Of a stretch of 64,000 nucleotides of DNA, positions 46,904 to 61,195 are shown in pieces. How positions within the stretch are numbered: position 1 is the first letter of the stretch; each line of letters begins with the position of its first letter. Below the pieces are notes generated by a model, which saw only the letters and a program-made list of their open reading frames with translations, did not search any database and was not told where the DNA came from. The stretch is from Tenodera sinensis (Eukaryota > Arthropoda > Insecta > Mantodea > Mantidae), in NCBI GenBank assembly GCA_030765045.1, contig CM060963.1:69977117-70041116 (forward strand), written 5' to 3'. The position numbers and the translations under genes are program-made.

Positions 46904-47099
46904 GGGAAGAAAGGCTGCAGAAACCAAGGCGTTTATGCGAATTTGTTGTATTTGGCATTTAAGAATGCTATTTCTAATGGAGGAATCGAAGTGCATCACA
47001 ATGCATTTGAAAGCCTCCAAAAGGGAGAACTTTTAAAGCAATACAGACTTTCCAAAGTGGTTGTGAAATGCCTACGTTAGGTTAGAGTACGAGATTGTG

Positions 47100-47850
47100 T
47101 TACTGTCACTTTTCATTTAATGGTCTTCTTCTTCCTCCATAACAAGTAGTAGGTCGTCCTGTCTCTTCGTCCGTGGGGTTTGTACAAGTAATTCTTGCCG
47201 GGAAAATCTCGAAGGTCCCATTCTTTGCACATGATTTCTCCACTGTCGCTGATATTTTTCTGTACTTCCTCTATTATACACTGTTCTCCCAGTCGTTCAC
47301 TTATGTCTAATTTCTTAGTCGATCTGCTATTGTCACACCCAATACTCATCTTATTGTTAGAAATCCCATCTGTGCAGCCTCCAGCTTTGATTTTTTACGT
47401 TTACATGTTACTTGTGTTTCACATCGATATTTTAATGCCGGTTTTGATATTATCCTGTAGATTCTTAGTTTTCTTTGCTTCCTCATGTTCTTGCCAAAAT
47501 TTCTTCTTATGCAACCACTGAGATTGTTATATTTTTTAATGTTTTCTTCAATTTTCACATTCCTTTCAATTGCTGATATTTTGCTTCCTAAAATGTTTCA
47601 CTTGTTCTATTGATTTTCCGCCCATAAATATTTGACTCTAAATTGTTCTTTTCCCCAGACAGCATTAACTTTAGTTTTTTCACTTGAAATTTGTATATTA
47701 TATTCTTTGATTATTTCGATCAATTTTACAATTGCTCTTTTTTAAATCGATTTAATGGTGAATACTGGAATTTCCCAAGCTACCGTTTGTAGGTTGATTT
47801 GGAAGATTTCCGAAGAAATTAATTCATTCAGCGCACAGTATTTTTGTTGG
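47100..47850 (-). mobile_element. LINE fragment (RT palm end to C-terminus), minus strand
   Basis: In order, the complement encodes pieces reading EYNIQISSEKTKVNAVWGKE, GCIRRNFGKNMRKQRKLRIY, KPALKYRCETQ, KLEAAQMGFLT, then a degenerate GRRDRTTYYLLWRKK end. These are landmarks of insect LINE ORF2 (ISxEKTKVMAF, LYGSExW, LEAAQMRFLR, GRRxxGRPxxRW). Frameshifts and substitutions mark it as dead. Confidence 0.75.
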
Positions 47851-48467
47851 AATCTACTTGATCCTTAATCAGTGATAATACACGCTGCACACTTCTATTT
47901 CAATATGGTATCCACATTCAGGTTTAAAACTGTTGTAAATGTTCTTTGCACCCGACTATTTTGGTACTGCGTCTTATGTGTTGACATAAAATCGCGACAG
48001 TTGCTTATTGGGACTGGGAGAAAGTGCAATTCCATTAAATTACTCGCAGATTTTCCTCCAAGCTACATTATTACCTGTTAATTTAAGTCGTCAGCTTTTT
48101 TGCACACATAATATTTCTGTACTTGGTAACTGGTTCCATAATTAGGAATTTTCTAGCACTGAACCATTAATTCCTCTACATGTAGATTTTTCAATTGATA
48201 TTGCGATTCTAACCTCAATCAGAAAAATCAAATGACATGATAACTAGTTGTTTGTTAGTGATACAGAGAGCGCTGCAATACGTAGACAAAGCTGCATGGG
48301 GGCCACGTTCAGAAGCATATAGATCGGTCACCGCCTTCTCGTCGCAGTTGTCTTTCACGTTAAGAGTTAACCAACAAACTAAACACCAAAGTTTTAACAT
48401 TTAGTTGGCAAACTCTTGAGCTAGAGTATTTTAACATCGGTTGGCTCACCGGCCCTAAATCTTTGTA

Positions 48468-49090
48468 AGAAAAGTTTGTAGGAGAGTGGAGGTGAAAAGT
48501 GTTATGAGTGTATCGCATCAGAGATTTTTAATTCATATCAGCTCTCTGCTACTCTAATTAAAACATATAGTTAGGTGCATATCAACTACAGCTCTTGAAT
48601 TATTTAGAAATGAAATTTTCTTATGTATCTTTCATTACGTTATCTAAATGCCACTAGAAAAATTTTCCATTTATGAACCGGAAGAAGTATTTTGCAAAAA
48701 TCTATGGCAGACACAAAATGTAATGGCGGCTGATAGCTTATTCTCTTTCTCTGAGATTATTCTCTTTTGTATTGCGCAAATAAATTTTGTGGGTGGAAAT
48801 GATATTTAAATCGCCAGCTTTATAGCTTGATTTCACAGAATGTTTAATTATTAAAGCCACAATTCTTAGTCACCTTGACCGTGTAGGTGGGACAGTTTCG
48901 CTCAGTGCTGATGGCTTACCTCTCGGTCTGGGTGGACACACTCACGGTATAACTGACACGATGCGGTACTAAAACTGTAGCTTTATTAATTACACAACGC
49001 CACAAGGCCTAGCAAGCTTCTGATTGGAAGTTGTGTTTACCAGCTTCTCCTGCCACCCACCATTAAACTTTTGTCTGCTTATCGTTCCGT
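48468..49090. repeat. Family H 5'-end fragment and family B pieces
   Basis: 48468-48530 (-) matches the start of family H (minus strand GATGCGATACACTCATAAC). From 48700 to 48870 and 48985 to 49090 lie pieces of a second repeat, family B, with AAATAAATTTTGTGGG, CAACGCCACAAGGCCTAGCA and CCATTAAACTTTTGTCTGC. Related pieces occur at 50025-50215 and 60515-60715. Confidence 0.5.
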
Positions 49091-49095
49091 TTCTA

Positions 49096-50021
49096 TATTC
49101 TCTACTACGTATAGTCACTAGGGAAAGTATTGCAATCCATCCAAAAATTAGCTATCGAGGTTTCACTAGAAATACTTCCTTTAAGAAAGAAAAGGAGAGA
49201 GAGGTACTCTTAGAGAAAACTAGCGCGCGCGCGTCTCTGTTGTGTCTGTGAACAGCATAACTCTAAAACGAACAGTCGTTCGTTAAATACCAAATAGTTC
49301 AGCATAGTCCAGGGATCCATCACGAAGATTTTCAAGAAAATCCTCCCACCCCAAACTATTCCTTACATGGGAACATTTCGTAAAATTTTGATTTTCTCAC
49401 AAGTGGCTCTAAAAATTTTTATTGATATGTCATATATTTGTTCTTTTAATGAGAAATGAAATGGTTATCCTGAATTTCCTGGGGACGGTTCTGAAGTCTG
49501 CTTCATTTTCTGTGACTTTTGCACAACTGGTAAACCATAAGAGGTGTGTGCGTGTGTAGTGTTTAACGCCCGCTTTTACTACATACGACACCGCAGGCGG
49601 TGACACTTATGATACATGGAAGGCGGGGGAAACCCGACCAAGCTCCGCTTCATCCACTACAAATGCGGTTGTCTGGGATCGAACCCGGACCGTTTTGGTG
49701 AGAAGCGAATGGCCTAACACTCGGCTACGGCGCGGCCAAAACCGTAGGAGACATACAAAATATTACTTCACAAAAAATGTAGATATCTTTGACGCACTTG
49801 CGTCAAATAAAAGCTTTTGTGGAGAAACCCAGTTTCAAAATATTCCTTGTTAATGATTTGAATTTTCAAATATGTATATTTCACTCAAATGGAGAGTCGT
49901 AATACGTATTTTTCTCATGGAATTTCAAAGCCATTACATAGCAATATGCTCTTTAAACTCCTGAGTGTAGCTTTACCTCCTGTATTCTATAATGAAAAGT
50001 GTAACTGGGTAGAGAAAGTAC
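49096..50021 (-). repeat. Family H repeat, minus strand, hosting a SINE
   Basis: The family order is seen on the minus strand from the terminal hairpin (49096-49130) onward, including CTTTTGCACAACTGGTAAAC. It is interrupted at 49544-49738 by SINE family 1 and ends near GGTAGAGAAAGTACACC (about 50010-50026). Confidence 0.7.
49544..49738 (-). mobile_element. SINE family 1, complete, inserted in a family H copy
   Basis: Flanked by AAACCATAAGAG (49532-49543) and AAACCGTAGGAG (49739-49750), a 12-bp duplication with two differences. On the minus strand it starts TTGGCCGCGCCGTAGCCGAG (A box), has GGTTCGATCCC (B box) and ends in CGTTAAACACTAC. It is the longest copy of this family in the window. Confidence 0.88.
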
Positions 50022-50024
50022 ACC

Positions 50025-50425
50025 TATGGCAGACGCAAAATTTAATGAGGGGTGGTAGTAAATGCTTCAATGTCACACTATTCTCATTTCTGTTACACAA
50101 ATAAATTTTGTGAGCGTAAATTATATTTATATCGCCGGGTTTGCAGCGTGATTTTACTTTATTGTATGTTGTGTTGACCAGCTGCTCTGCCATACGCCAT
50201 TAAATTTTGTGTGTGCTATAGATTAACAAGAAGAATGTCAGGTAACTTTTATCTATATGTAAACCGGGCTCATGTAAGCAGCATTTATTACATCGTCTGA
50301 TATGACCTACCAGGTTAAAGGATGCTAAACTTAAAAAAAGTAGATAAAAATACGTTTCTGTAAGAATAGCTTGTAGGAGAGCGAGCAGAAGTTGTATTTG
50401 TGAGTGCAATGCATCATAATTGTTT
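50025..50425. repeat. Family B piece, SINE family 3 tail and family H start
   Basis: 50025-50215 is family B (ACAAATAAATTTTGTGAGCG, TATATTTATATCGCCGGGT). 50220-50335 (+) ends CGTCTGATATGACCTACCAG, as in the SINE at 37800-38045. 50335-50425 (-) is a family H 5' end (minus strand TGATGCATTGCACTCACAAA). Confidence 0.5.
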
Positions 50426-51590
50426 TTAGTTTTCTTCATGCCAGACCTCTGCTACTATAATGAAAACATTACATGTACTTTTGTTATGTATAGTTGCGGT
50501 GGTGTAGCTTTTCTCTAGGAAAAGTGGAAGGCCACTCCCACCACATAAGTTAGGGGCAGGGGATAGATTGGATTGGATTGGATTTGGTTTAAGGGCGCTC
50601 AACTTCTAGGTCATCAGCGCCCTACAGGGGATAGAAAATATGTTTTTTTTATTATTATTAATGCCTGCTTCTTCAGTCCAGCACTGATGGGATAGAAGGA
50701 GCCGAATCTTCTCCATCTGCGTCTCTTTCCAACATATCCCTTTCTGTTTCTTTGGGCACAAGACAAGATAAACCAAACACGTGTAACTTTAATTACGTAC
50801 CTAAATTCTACACTAAACGTTTCATTTACAAACTAGAAGAAGGAAATTTATAGCACCTAATTCCATTTCGATTATGTGCTGTTTGTTTTATTTATGACAT
50901 TTTAGACACTTAACTTTTGTTTTGGATAACAGGTTTTGTAATTATTTTGTAGGTTTAATTCCATCCCGTTATGCAAATTGAGCTTAACCGTGAAAGAGAA
51001 TCGGGATTGGAAGTTGTATTCAGAGATGTTTTAATCAGGGAAGTATTGTGAAATCCCCGGCGCCGAGTATCAACATAACGCCTAGGAGGATATTAACCGC
51101 GCAGCTGTGTGTGAAGATCCCTTTGATCAAGGGGGCTTTTCCGAGAGCGCCTAATGGCCCGCTTTTCACCGAAGCTCGCTCAATGCCACTACCGCTGCAT
51201 AGCCGCCTTTTTCATGGAACCACTTGCCATGGCAGAAAGCTTCTGCGCTGCGCCTGCTCTATTGTCCCTTACGCTGAAAGGAATGCTTATGTACATAATG
51301 TTTTCTGCCAGCAAGCTTTTCTCCTGGAACTAATGATGTGAAATCTCGTGATTCATTTAAATGATAAAAACGGTTAAAACATTTTATAAAACGCACCGGA
51401 AACCTACACTTCGCTCTCACTATTCCGTTAGGTGATGAGAGGACTTACAGCGCTCTTTTGCCTTATCCTTGTATGTCTGTCCAAAAAGAAAATACACTTC
51501 ATTTTGTTGTTTTGAGAAATCATACTGTACGCCATTGGTTTAATATACTTAAAGAGGATATTCACAACAACTTATAAGAATAATGTCAGG
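50426..51590. other. Intron A-B; GC-rich island at 51048-51341
   Basis: 50545-50635 has (GGATT)n then GGGCGCTCAACTTCTAGGTC and AGCGCCC, a short hairpin seen in some insect SINEs. 51048-51341 is GC-rich with several CpGs and open for 97 codons on the plus strand. I recognise no protein in it. Confidence 0.4.
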
Positions 51591-52420
51591 AACAATTATA
51601 ACATTTTCGCAAAATTTGTTTGTAATCAGAGTGTTAGATAAGGGTCTACACTTTTTAGTTTTTATATTGACGATATAGTGAAGAAATGGAAGTAGTTATT
51701 GAATGCAGATTTTAAAATTAAAATAAAAACACAGCTTTTTAAGTATATAATTGTTTGCTGACGATTTGAATAGCGAGTCTGGCCTGAAAAACTCTTATTT
51801 TTAAACTTAAAGAAAATTGTGAACAATATAGTGTGAAAATTTCGTTTATAAAACCACAGGTAGTGGCATTCATAGGAAATAACTGATTAGAACAAAAATA
51901 ATTGCAACAAATGTTGAATAGAAAAGGTGAGTCATATTAACTATTTGGAAACTAATGTTGGTTATGGTAAGGAACATGATGTGGATAGTAAAATATGCAA
52001 ATTTAAAAGAGTGTGTAGAATAATTAGTAGAACATTTAGAAATAAAATAGGTACAGAAATAAATTAAAGTTTTACAAAGTTATGGCTTCATCTATACCAG
52101 CATACACAAGTGAGACTTTGACATTAACCAAAACAACAGAGTAAACCAGGCTTCAGAAATGAAATTCTTAAGAAGTGTGAAGGGATGTAAGAAGAGAGAC
52201 TTAATAACAAATGAAAGTATAAGAAAAGGGTTAGGAATTTTTAATATAAATTAAAGGTTAAAAGATTTCAAACAAAAGTGGAAAGAACATGTTGATGAAT
52301 GCCAGATACCAGACTAATTAGATAAATACTTTCTTAAAGGAAGGAGATAGGTGGACGGACCGAGGAAACGATGGCTGGGGGACTTTGAATGCGGAACCGA
52401 CACCTAATTTCCCATGTCAT
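51590..52420 (+). mobile_element. LINE fragment (RT to C-terminus), plus strand
   Basis: The translation, broken by many stops, shows FYIDDIVKKW, NVKISFIKPQVVAFIGNN-like and KLKFYKVMASSIPAYTSETL, then EMKFLRSVKGCKKRD-like pieces and a GPRKRWLG end. Landmarks and order match insect LINE ORF2. The heavy decay indicates an old copy. Confidence 0.75.
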
Positions 52421-52447
52421 GAAGTGAAGAAGAAGCTATTTAATACC

Positions 52448-52700
52448 CAAAGAGATGGCTCAGGGGTAACGTGTTAGGCTCGCATTTTGGTTCCCGTCGG
52501 GCCGGCCCTTCTGACCTTGGGTGATTTGTGGTTTCTCCCGATCGGTAAGGTAAATGCTAAGATAGTATTCCTCCTCTAAAGCAAACTTACTGCCTATCGT
52601 TTCCTTTCGTTTGTTTCATCCCTTACATCTCAAGATTTTAGGACTGGCGACGGCATTTGGTGTCTTGCGGTGGGGCGGTAGAATTTGCGCTGTACACATA
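52448..52700 (+). mobile_element. SINE-like repeat
   Basis: GATGGCTCAGGGGTAACGTG looks like an A box and TTGGTTCCCGTCGGGCC a weak B box, followed by a body with AAGGTAAATGCTAAGATAGT. No duplication found. Confidence 0.4.
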
Positions 52701-52829
52701 TATCTGCCTGGCGCTTGGCCGGCCGTTTCCTGGGATTGGTTCATTAAATTTCAGAATAATTGTGGTGCCGTGCTCTAGGTGCTGAGGCGCGTGCTTTTGA
52801 CTACTCCTAATCCTATATATTTAATACTA

Positions 52830-53458
52830 GCAGATCTATGTCCATCGAATGGTACGAAAGGATAGTTGCTTTGGCGAAATGAAGATGGGCATATGGAATT
52901 GAATTATGGGGAATTATTAATGGTTGGTTAAGTGGGGTCGTGTAATCAGAATGTTTTGCAAATCTATTTTTGGGATCCCCCAGAAAATTTCAAATGCATA
53001 AGGGGACTAGTAATTGAAAGAATATTCAAATATTTATTTATAATCCAGAAGTACCTGACAATGATTTATTAAACATGTGTTTGAATATTCACAAAACTCG
53101 GAAGCATACAAAAATATGGCTCGGAAAAATGAGGGCTCTGTTAATTATAAATGGGTTAGAGCATATGTGTGCCCCAGGATACAAATTAGTAAAGGGAGTT
53201 TGGAAAATAATAAGAGAAAGGCTTGAAGATATGGATGGGCAAACTTTATATGCTCAAAGAAAGTCACTTAGCTTTTACAAGGAGTGGAAAAATGAACTGG
53301 GGAGAGAATTAAATCTTAAGGTTTGTGAAAAGAACGAAAGAGGAGTTGCTTGGTTTCGATTGGGAGTATGGGAATTGAGAAATGAAAGAAAGAATGTGAT
53401 AAATATTGTAAAGTCATTTATTAATATACGAATACATCGTAGAGAGATCATTTGGTAA
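52830..53458 (+). mobile_element. LINE ORF2 3' segment, second lineage
   Basis: After a frame-shifted MYGIELWGI-like and RMFCKSIFGIPQKISNAY-like start, an open frame of 127 codons (53075-53458) contains WKNELGRELNLKVCEKNERG and WFRLGVWELRNERKNV. This resembles the region after the RT in another insect LINE lineage (LYGVExWG...FCKxxFGIP...WFRLGxWxxRxERK). The zinc-knuckle-like end is not seen. Confidence 0.6.
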
Positions 53459-54133
53459 TAGGTATATAATTTTGAGGAAATTAAGTATTTCCCGTTTCAT
53501 AAAATTCATATTGATATTAATAACATAACGTGTTAATTTAAATGTGTAATATAATCAGGGTTTGTTATGTCATTTAAAACATTTAGTCTCGTTGAAACGC
53601 CCTCTATAAAACTTGCGCTTGTTCCCTATAATTGTTAGGTTAACTGATTTATATATAAAATAATTGTCACGAAAAGTTTCCAGAACATTATGCTCATAAG
53701 ACTGTATTATGTTAATATTTTTACGATAGACTAATTAATCTTTTTAAGAAAACATGATTTTCTACTTCATGTGCCATTAGAACACAGTTCCATTTTGGAT
53801 AAGCAATTATGTACACAGCCTTTTACTTAAGTGGAATCCAAAGCATTTCATAACAATTGAATCCATCAATTTTGAGTGAAAAGTTAATATACATGCGAGC
53901 CTCCCCTCCACGCGCGCACATGCACGCACACACACGCGCGCGCGCAGGCACACACACAGATACAGAAAAGTTTCGGTTAAGTGTAGAATTATGATTTTGG
54001 TATATGTAGATATTGCAATGCAGACATTTTGATCAAGAATAAAACTGTGTGTTTAATGTGAAGTGTTCTGTTTTAATTATTTTAGGTAACAAACAATAAA
54101 TTAGAGAAACCATCACTTAATAGAAATTGTTTT
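53459..54133. other. Intron A-B, nothing coding
   Basis: Holds a short mixed CA/CG simple repeat (53908-53960). Otherwise AT-rich. Confidence 0.5.
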
Positions 54134-54565
54134 CTAGTGTCTTGCATCTGGCAATGAAGCCATTAGCATTCGTGCTTTCCAATACTTTTGAACTGTAGTT
54201 TCTTCTGATCTTAATGCTTCACAGGTCTTCAAGTGGTCTTCGTTCATTTCTGCTGGATCGTTACACAGGACACATATTGGTGAGGCTGAGATACCTATTC
54301 TGTAGAGATGACTTGCTAAGCAGTCGTGATTTGTCAGAAGTCGGAAGGCTGCAACCGCTGTTTTCCTTGGTCTCTGGGGGATTATATCTGGATTGGAAAG
54401 TAGTGTAATCCATTTTTTATCTTTGGCATTTGTTTCTATTTCTTGTAGGTATGAACGAGAAAAAATTTTAATGATCAAGTGTTTTATTGAGGAATATGAG
54501 AATTTGAATTTAGACTTTTGTTTTATTTCACTTAATAGATAAGTTGGAAAGAAACTTGCTGACAT
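54134..54565 (-). mobile_element. LINE C-terminal fragment, 143 codons still open
   Basis: The frame reads RPRKTAVAAFRLLTNHDCLA, SHLYRIGISASPICVLCNDP, then EMNEDHLKTC and YWKARMLMASLPDARH. This is the C-terminal end of jockey/R1-type ORF2, downstream of RNase H, with the C-x2-C-x9-H-x4-C cluster intact. No stop breaks the 143 codons, so this is one of the less decayed LINE pieces here. The upstream RT is absent. Confidence 0.75.
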
Positions 54566-55212
54566 AAGGTAATATACTTGCCGATTTTGTTAGACAAATA
54601 TTTGTCACAATATAACTACATACAGCCAACACCAAAATATTTTCACTGCCTATTAAGGAGCGGAGTAAAGTAATAACAGACCTGCGTTCACAGGCATGAA
54701 ATGTTCCTCACAGCTAATGGAATAACGGCAATTTGAAGAATATGAGAAATAATACATAGAAGTCTGTTCTTTACAAATTTTAACGACTGTGTTTTTGAGC
54801 ACACATAGTTGTGATAAAAATAAATTTTTCTACACACATGCATCATGATCATGAATAAGATTACCCATTTCGCCTAAAACTGCCTGCTGCATATGCCACA
54901 CCTCTCTTTTGTCCAGCAGTGTCTCTCCTCAGATCCATAGCTTAACCACTTCTTTTCGCTGCATTTGGTTGTTTCTGGGTCCTTTTTGACCCATATTTTG
55001 TTCAAATCCTGGTGCAAATTTAAGCAGAAAAGGACGTTTAAATGTAGCACACATGGCGCTTAAAGCCTACGCTAGACCTTTAGAAATGATAGAATCTAAA
55101 ATATTTCGCTACAACCGATGACTGAAGGTTTGGGGAATATTTATATGCATAAACCTAAAAATCGTCCATTTTGTTTTCACTCCAAGGATCCTTTAAATCG
55201 GTGTAGATAGCA

Positions 55213-55720
55213 ATGTTGTGTCGCCGGCCGCCCGTCAAAGAGGCACTCAAGGCCAAGCTATAACGTTGCTGAGCTATGTGCATCGATAAACTAGGATAAC
55301 AATAAAGGGCCGGAACAAAGAGTGGTTCTAGACTGATTTTTGCCTGAACTATAAACAACTAGATTGTACGAACCGAGGAATAGTTAGTTAAGTGTGCTGT
55401 GTACAGTCTGTGTTGAGTTTATGTATCGTCAGAGACGGTTTCAGACATTTAATAGTCGCGTCGGAGCTGTTTAGTTTGTGAAACAGTTTTAGTGAATGTA
55501 TCGTGGTAGCAAGTTGTGTGTTAGGCATAGAGAGTAGTTAAACTGTGAGCAGTAATTGTGTGAAGGTCACGATCGGACAGAACAGCTGTGAATTGCTAGG
55601 TCACGACGAATTGTTGATCGTATTAACATGAAAATAGAGCACCTTTTTGTGATTCAGTCATATAACAGAAATAAAGTGACATTAAAAGAAACTGAAAGTG
55701 TTATTTGTCTCAATACCTAG
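55213..55720 (+). other. LTR- or leader-like segment, unassigned
   Basis: Starts near TGTTGTGTCGCCGGCC, is rich in GTGT/GTCAG words and has AATAAAGTGACATTAAAAG near its end. This looks like a solo LTR, but no border or target duplication could be fixed. It lies 240 bp beyond the donor of exon A. Confidence 0.25.
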
Positions 55721-55957
55721 TAAAAGTTTTCACATTTAAACTACAAAAGTTTACCTCAGTCACTGCAACATTATTTTATTTATTTGGAATTTTTGCTTTT
55801 ATAAAAGTACATCTACTGCAACGGGGTATATAGATTAAAATGGTTTTGGAAGGCATAGGGCGCTGACAGCGTGCATAGAAAAAATAAGGCAGAAATATAT
55901 CTCCATCTTATCGAAGGATCATACTTTCAATGCATGCTAAGTTTGATTTTAACTTAC

Positions 55958-56119
55958 CTTTAAGAATAACCTGAAGTTGGTCGGCGAGGACCTCGAATGT
56001 ACTGATGCTGCTACGGTCCTCAGGAATGACATGTTTCTTGTTCCAGGTGCCACAGGCGAATTGGAAGAAATCGGTACAAGGATTCGCCGTCCGGTCCATC
56101 GCCGCTAACAGTGATGCCG
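55958..56119 (-). CDS. Neprilysin-like exon A (N-terminal ectodomain)
   Basis: Most upstream exon recognised: 53 whole codons, with two bases of a split codon before and one after. It reads ASLLAAMDRTANPCTDFFQF followed by ACGTWNKK, the hallmark start of the M13 ectodomain, including two of the conserved cysteines. It continues with IPEDRSSISTFEVLADQL, the conserved helix where the family has a D-R-S-S-type stretch. The acceptor is CTGTTACAG and the donor is AAAG|GTAAGTT. An ATG lies seven codons inside (56099), but conserved residues precede it and it follows an acceptor, so it is not the start. The preceding exon, with the signal anchor and first cysteine pair, was not found up to the right edge. 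The intron before this exon is therefore probably at least 7.9 kb. Confidence 0.93.
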
Positions 56120-58913
<2,794 letters not shown>

Positions 58914-59519
58914 CCAAAAATGCAATTTAACTACAGAAAATACTTGTTATGTATTTGATATTTAAAATGTCTGGTATAAATTATTACTTAATATCTATTA
59001 TTGCAGAATCATTTAAAATTTTAATAGAAATGTTCTCAAGTATTTGATGGACATACCAAGCAATTTAGTTAGTCCTGGTAAATTTATAACAGCAGCTGCG
59101 AGCCTTTTACTTCCAATGCACTTGTAGGTATATTATATCTCTCACTTAGGTGAGGAATGCATGATTGGTTAATAGTCGCCTTCTCGTAGCTCACCACTGA
59201 TACTGATGAATACCCTCTGTCTCTGTCCACCATTCCGCTCCTGGGATACACAGTGAACTTCCTCAAGGATCTCCCACTTGGCCTCAAGTTGGGCTGTAGA
59301 TGTTGATGGGTGAAATCGGTGGAATATTTCTTAGGAACTCTCACTTTATGCAGCATCTCAAAGCATGACCGAGGGTTTCAGCTTTAGTAGATACATCTAG
59401 ACCTTGTCTCTTTGGAGACGCTTACGTAATTAGCTGCTCCTCCTTACTCCCTCCAGTCGGAGGGTGAATCATGCCTGTGGCCTTTACTCAAAATTGGCCA
59501 GTATCTAGTGAAGGAGACA
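58914..59519. other. Intron; unassigned 90-codon ORF
   Basis: 59084-59356 (-) reads KVRVPKKYSTDFTHQHLQPN ... SERYNIPTSALEVKGSQLL. It might be a transposon remnant, but no family is recognised. Confidence 0.35.
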
Positions 59520-59975
59520 AACTGGCGATTCTATGGCAGTTTCTAAATCATACCTTGAATTGTCTGGGAATGTTCCTCTGCATTCTGGATGAGTTTTGCA
59601 TAAATGGTGAACAGTAAGAGACAGTCGAAAGCTTACTAAATAAAAACAAACGATTGATGTCAAATAATTCTTTTTGCTTTTCAGTGAACTATTTCCGAGA
59701 TAATCTTCATTATTGGTTTGAATTTGCCATTGCTTATACTTTTCTCAAATAGAAATATTTTATTCGTTTTTTACCTCTTGACCTTGCAAAGAGAATGGAA
59801 TTTCAAGGGAATCATATAGCAACCAGCTCTTAAAACATTTGACTTAAAGCCTAATGTATTCCCATATTCTCCTTGCACCTTCAAGAAAGTAGGAAATAAA
59901 ATCCTTCAGAAAATGCTTTCGTCGATTAAAATGAAGTATGTAGAGAAATAAGCATTTGCAAGAACAGTGTGTATA
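59520..59975 (-). repeat. Family H, 5' half, minus strand
   Basis: The complement follows family blocks (GAGTTTTGCATAAATGGTGA and TATTCCCATATTCTCCTTGC on the plus strand). It resembles the reverse arm at 19258-19690 (ATTGATGTCAAATAATTCTT here, TTAATGTCAAATAATCTTTT there), suggesting a subfamily. Confidence 0.65.
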
Positions 59976-59992
59976 AGAGTGAGTATAGCTCT

Positions 59993-60198
59993 ACATATAT
60001 TTAAGAAGAGTTTCTCCATATTGAACTATACTAAAACTCTGTATCGCAATAGATTACGTGACGATCACTTGGTGTATCTTGTAAGGATATGCACTTCAAC
60101 TTTGTCGCCAAACATTGATAGACTTCTTAACGTAAGCAGTACCAAAGAAGTCACTAATGAGCAGATGTTCATGACATCAGATTTGAAAGTGCTTTCGT
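59993..60198 (+). pseudogene. hAT transposase C-terminal fossil
   Basis: KKSFSILNYTKTLYRNRLRD then DHLVYLVRICTSTLSPNIDR match the hAT C-terminal block (S-x-x-N-x-x-K-x-x-[YL]-R-x-R-[LI]-x-D-[ED]-H-L). It is followed by an in-frame stop. It is the same domain as at 10430-10848, but a different, separately diverged copy. Confidence 0.65.
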
Positions 60199-60514
60199 AA
60201 ATCAAACGCAACCTACATTAACCAACTCACCACTGCAACAGAGTGCACGTCCGAATGCAGTGGAAGGAGGTAAATTCAATCTTCCCTCTTTCGAAAACGC
60301 TGGACATCGTTGATCTAGATCTATATAATACATCGTTTTTATGATGATAGTGGTTATTATTATTTTTTCAGTGAAAATATATTGTTTGAAATACTAGAGT
60401 TTATATTCTTAAATGTTTCCAGTATAAAGTGTGTTTTAATGCTGCCTGTATCACATGTTTGAAAATGAAGTCTTGGTGTAAACCCTTCACACCTACCACA
60501 GCATTCTGAAGATA

Positions 60515-60715
60515 ATTTTGGCAGGCACAAAATTGAACGGCGGCTGAGAGCTGACTATTACTATTCTCTTTGCTGTTGTGCAAATAAATTTTGTAGGCCA
60601 AAATTATATTTATATCACAGACTTTACTTCGTAACAGGCACGTTTAACTATGCAACACCGCAAGGCCTAGCTAGCCTAAAATTAGATTTTGTGTTGACCA
60701 ACTCATTTTGACGGC
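60515..60715 (+). repeat. Family B repeat
   Basis: TGTGCAAATAAATTTTGTAG, TTATATTTATATCAC and CACCGCAAGGCCTAGCTAGC match the pieces at 48.7-49.1 and 50.0-50.2 kb. Confidence 0.6.
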
Positions 60716-61195
60716 TTGAGACAATTTGAGTAGTAGCTCTGGGGTATATCAGCTTGCATTGCTGAATAACAGGTACTTATTACTACTTGGTGTAACCTGC
60801 CGCGTTCCTACTTCCATGCTTTATGGTGACATTTTCTTTAGAAAAATTACTCACAGGCGTCCGGAATAAATCCGAGACTTCTGGATTTAAAAACCCACAC
60901 GCAGACCACGAAACCGCAAAAGCAGTTCTATTCATTTGTTTCGACATCTACTGCACTGAAGTGCACGCCCCTCGGACTTGGTTTAATGTTTCCTTGTTTC
61001 ACATGAGCATAACGATGTAATTATACCAGATGAATCAGGTGCCCCTGGGGTCCAAATTTATGCAACCAGTAAATCCAACCTTTTGCCAAATAAATACGTT
61101 CTCCTACAGCTATTATTTATGTTATATTATTGGTTCTTTGTCAGTACAGCATTAATTTCTCTGCCTTAAAAACTATAAGTTGACATTAGTTTTAA

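Noticed and set aside
55908..56099. ATG at 56099 as the neprilysin start
   Set aside because: Conserved ASLLAA residues precede it directly after an acceptor site, and a secreted or anchored enzyme would then lack its membrane segment.
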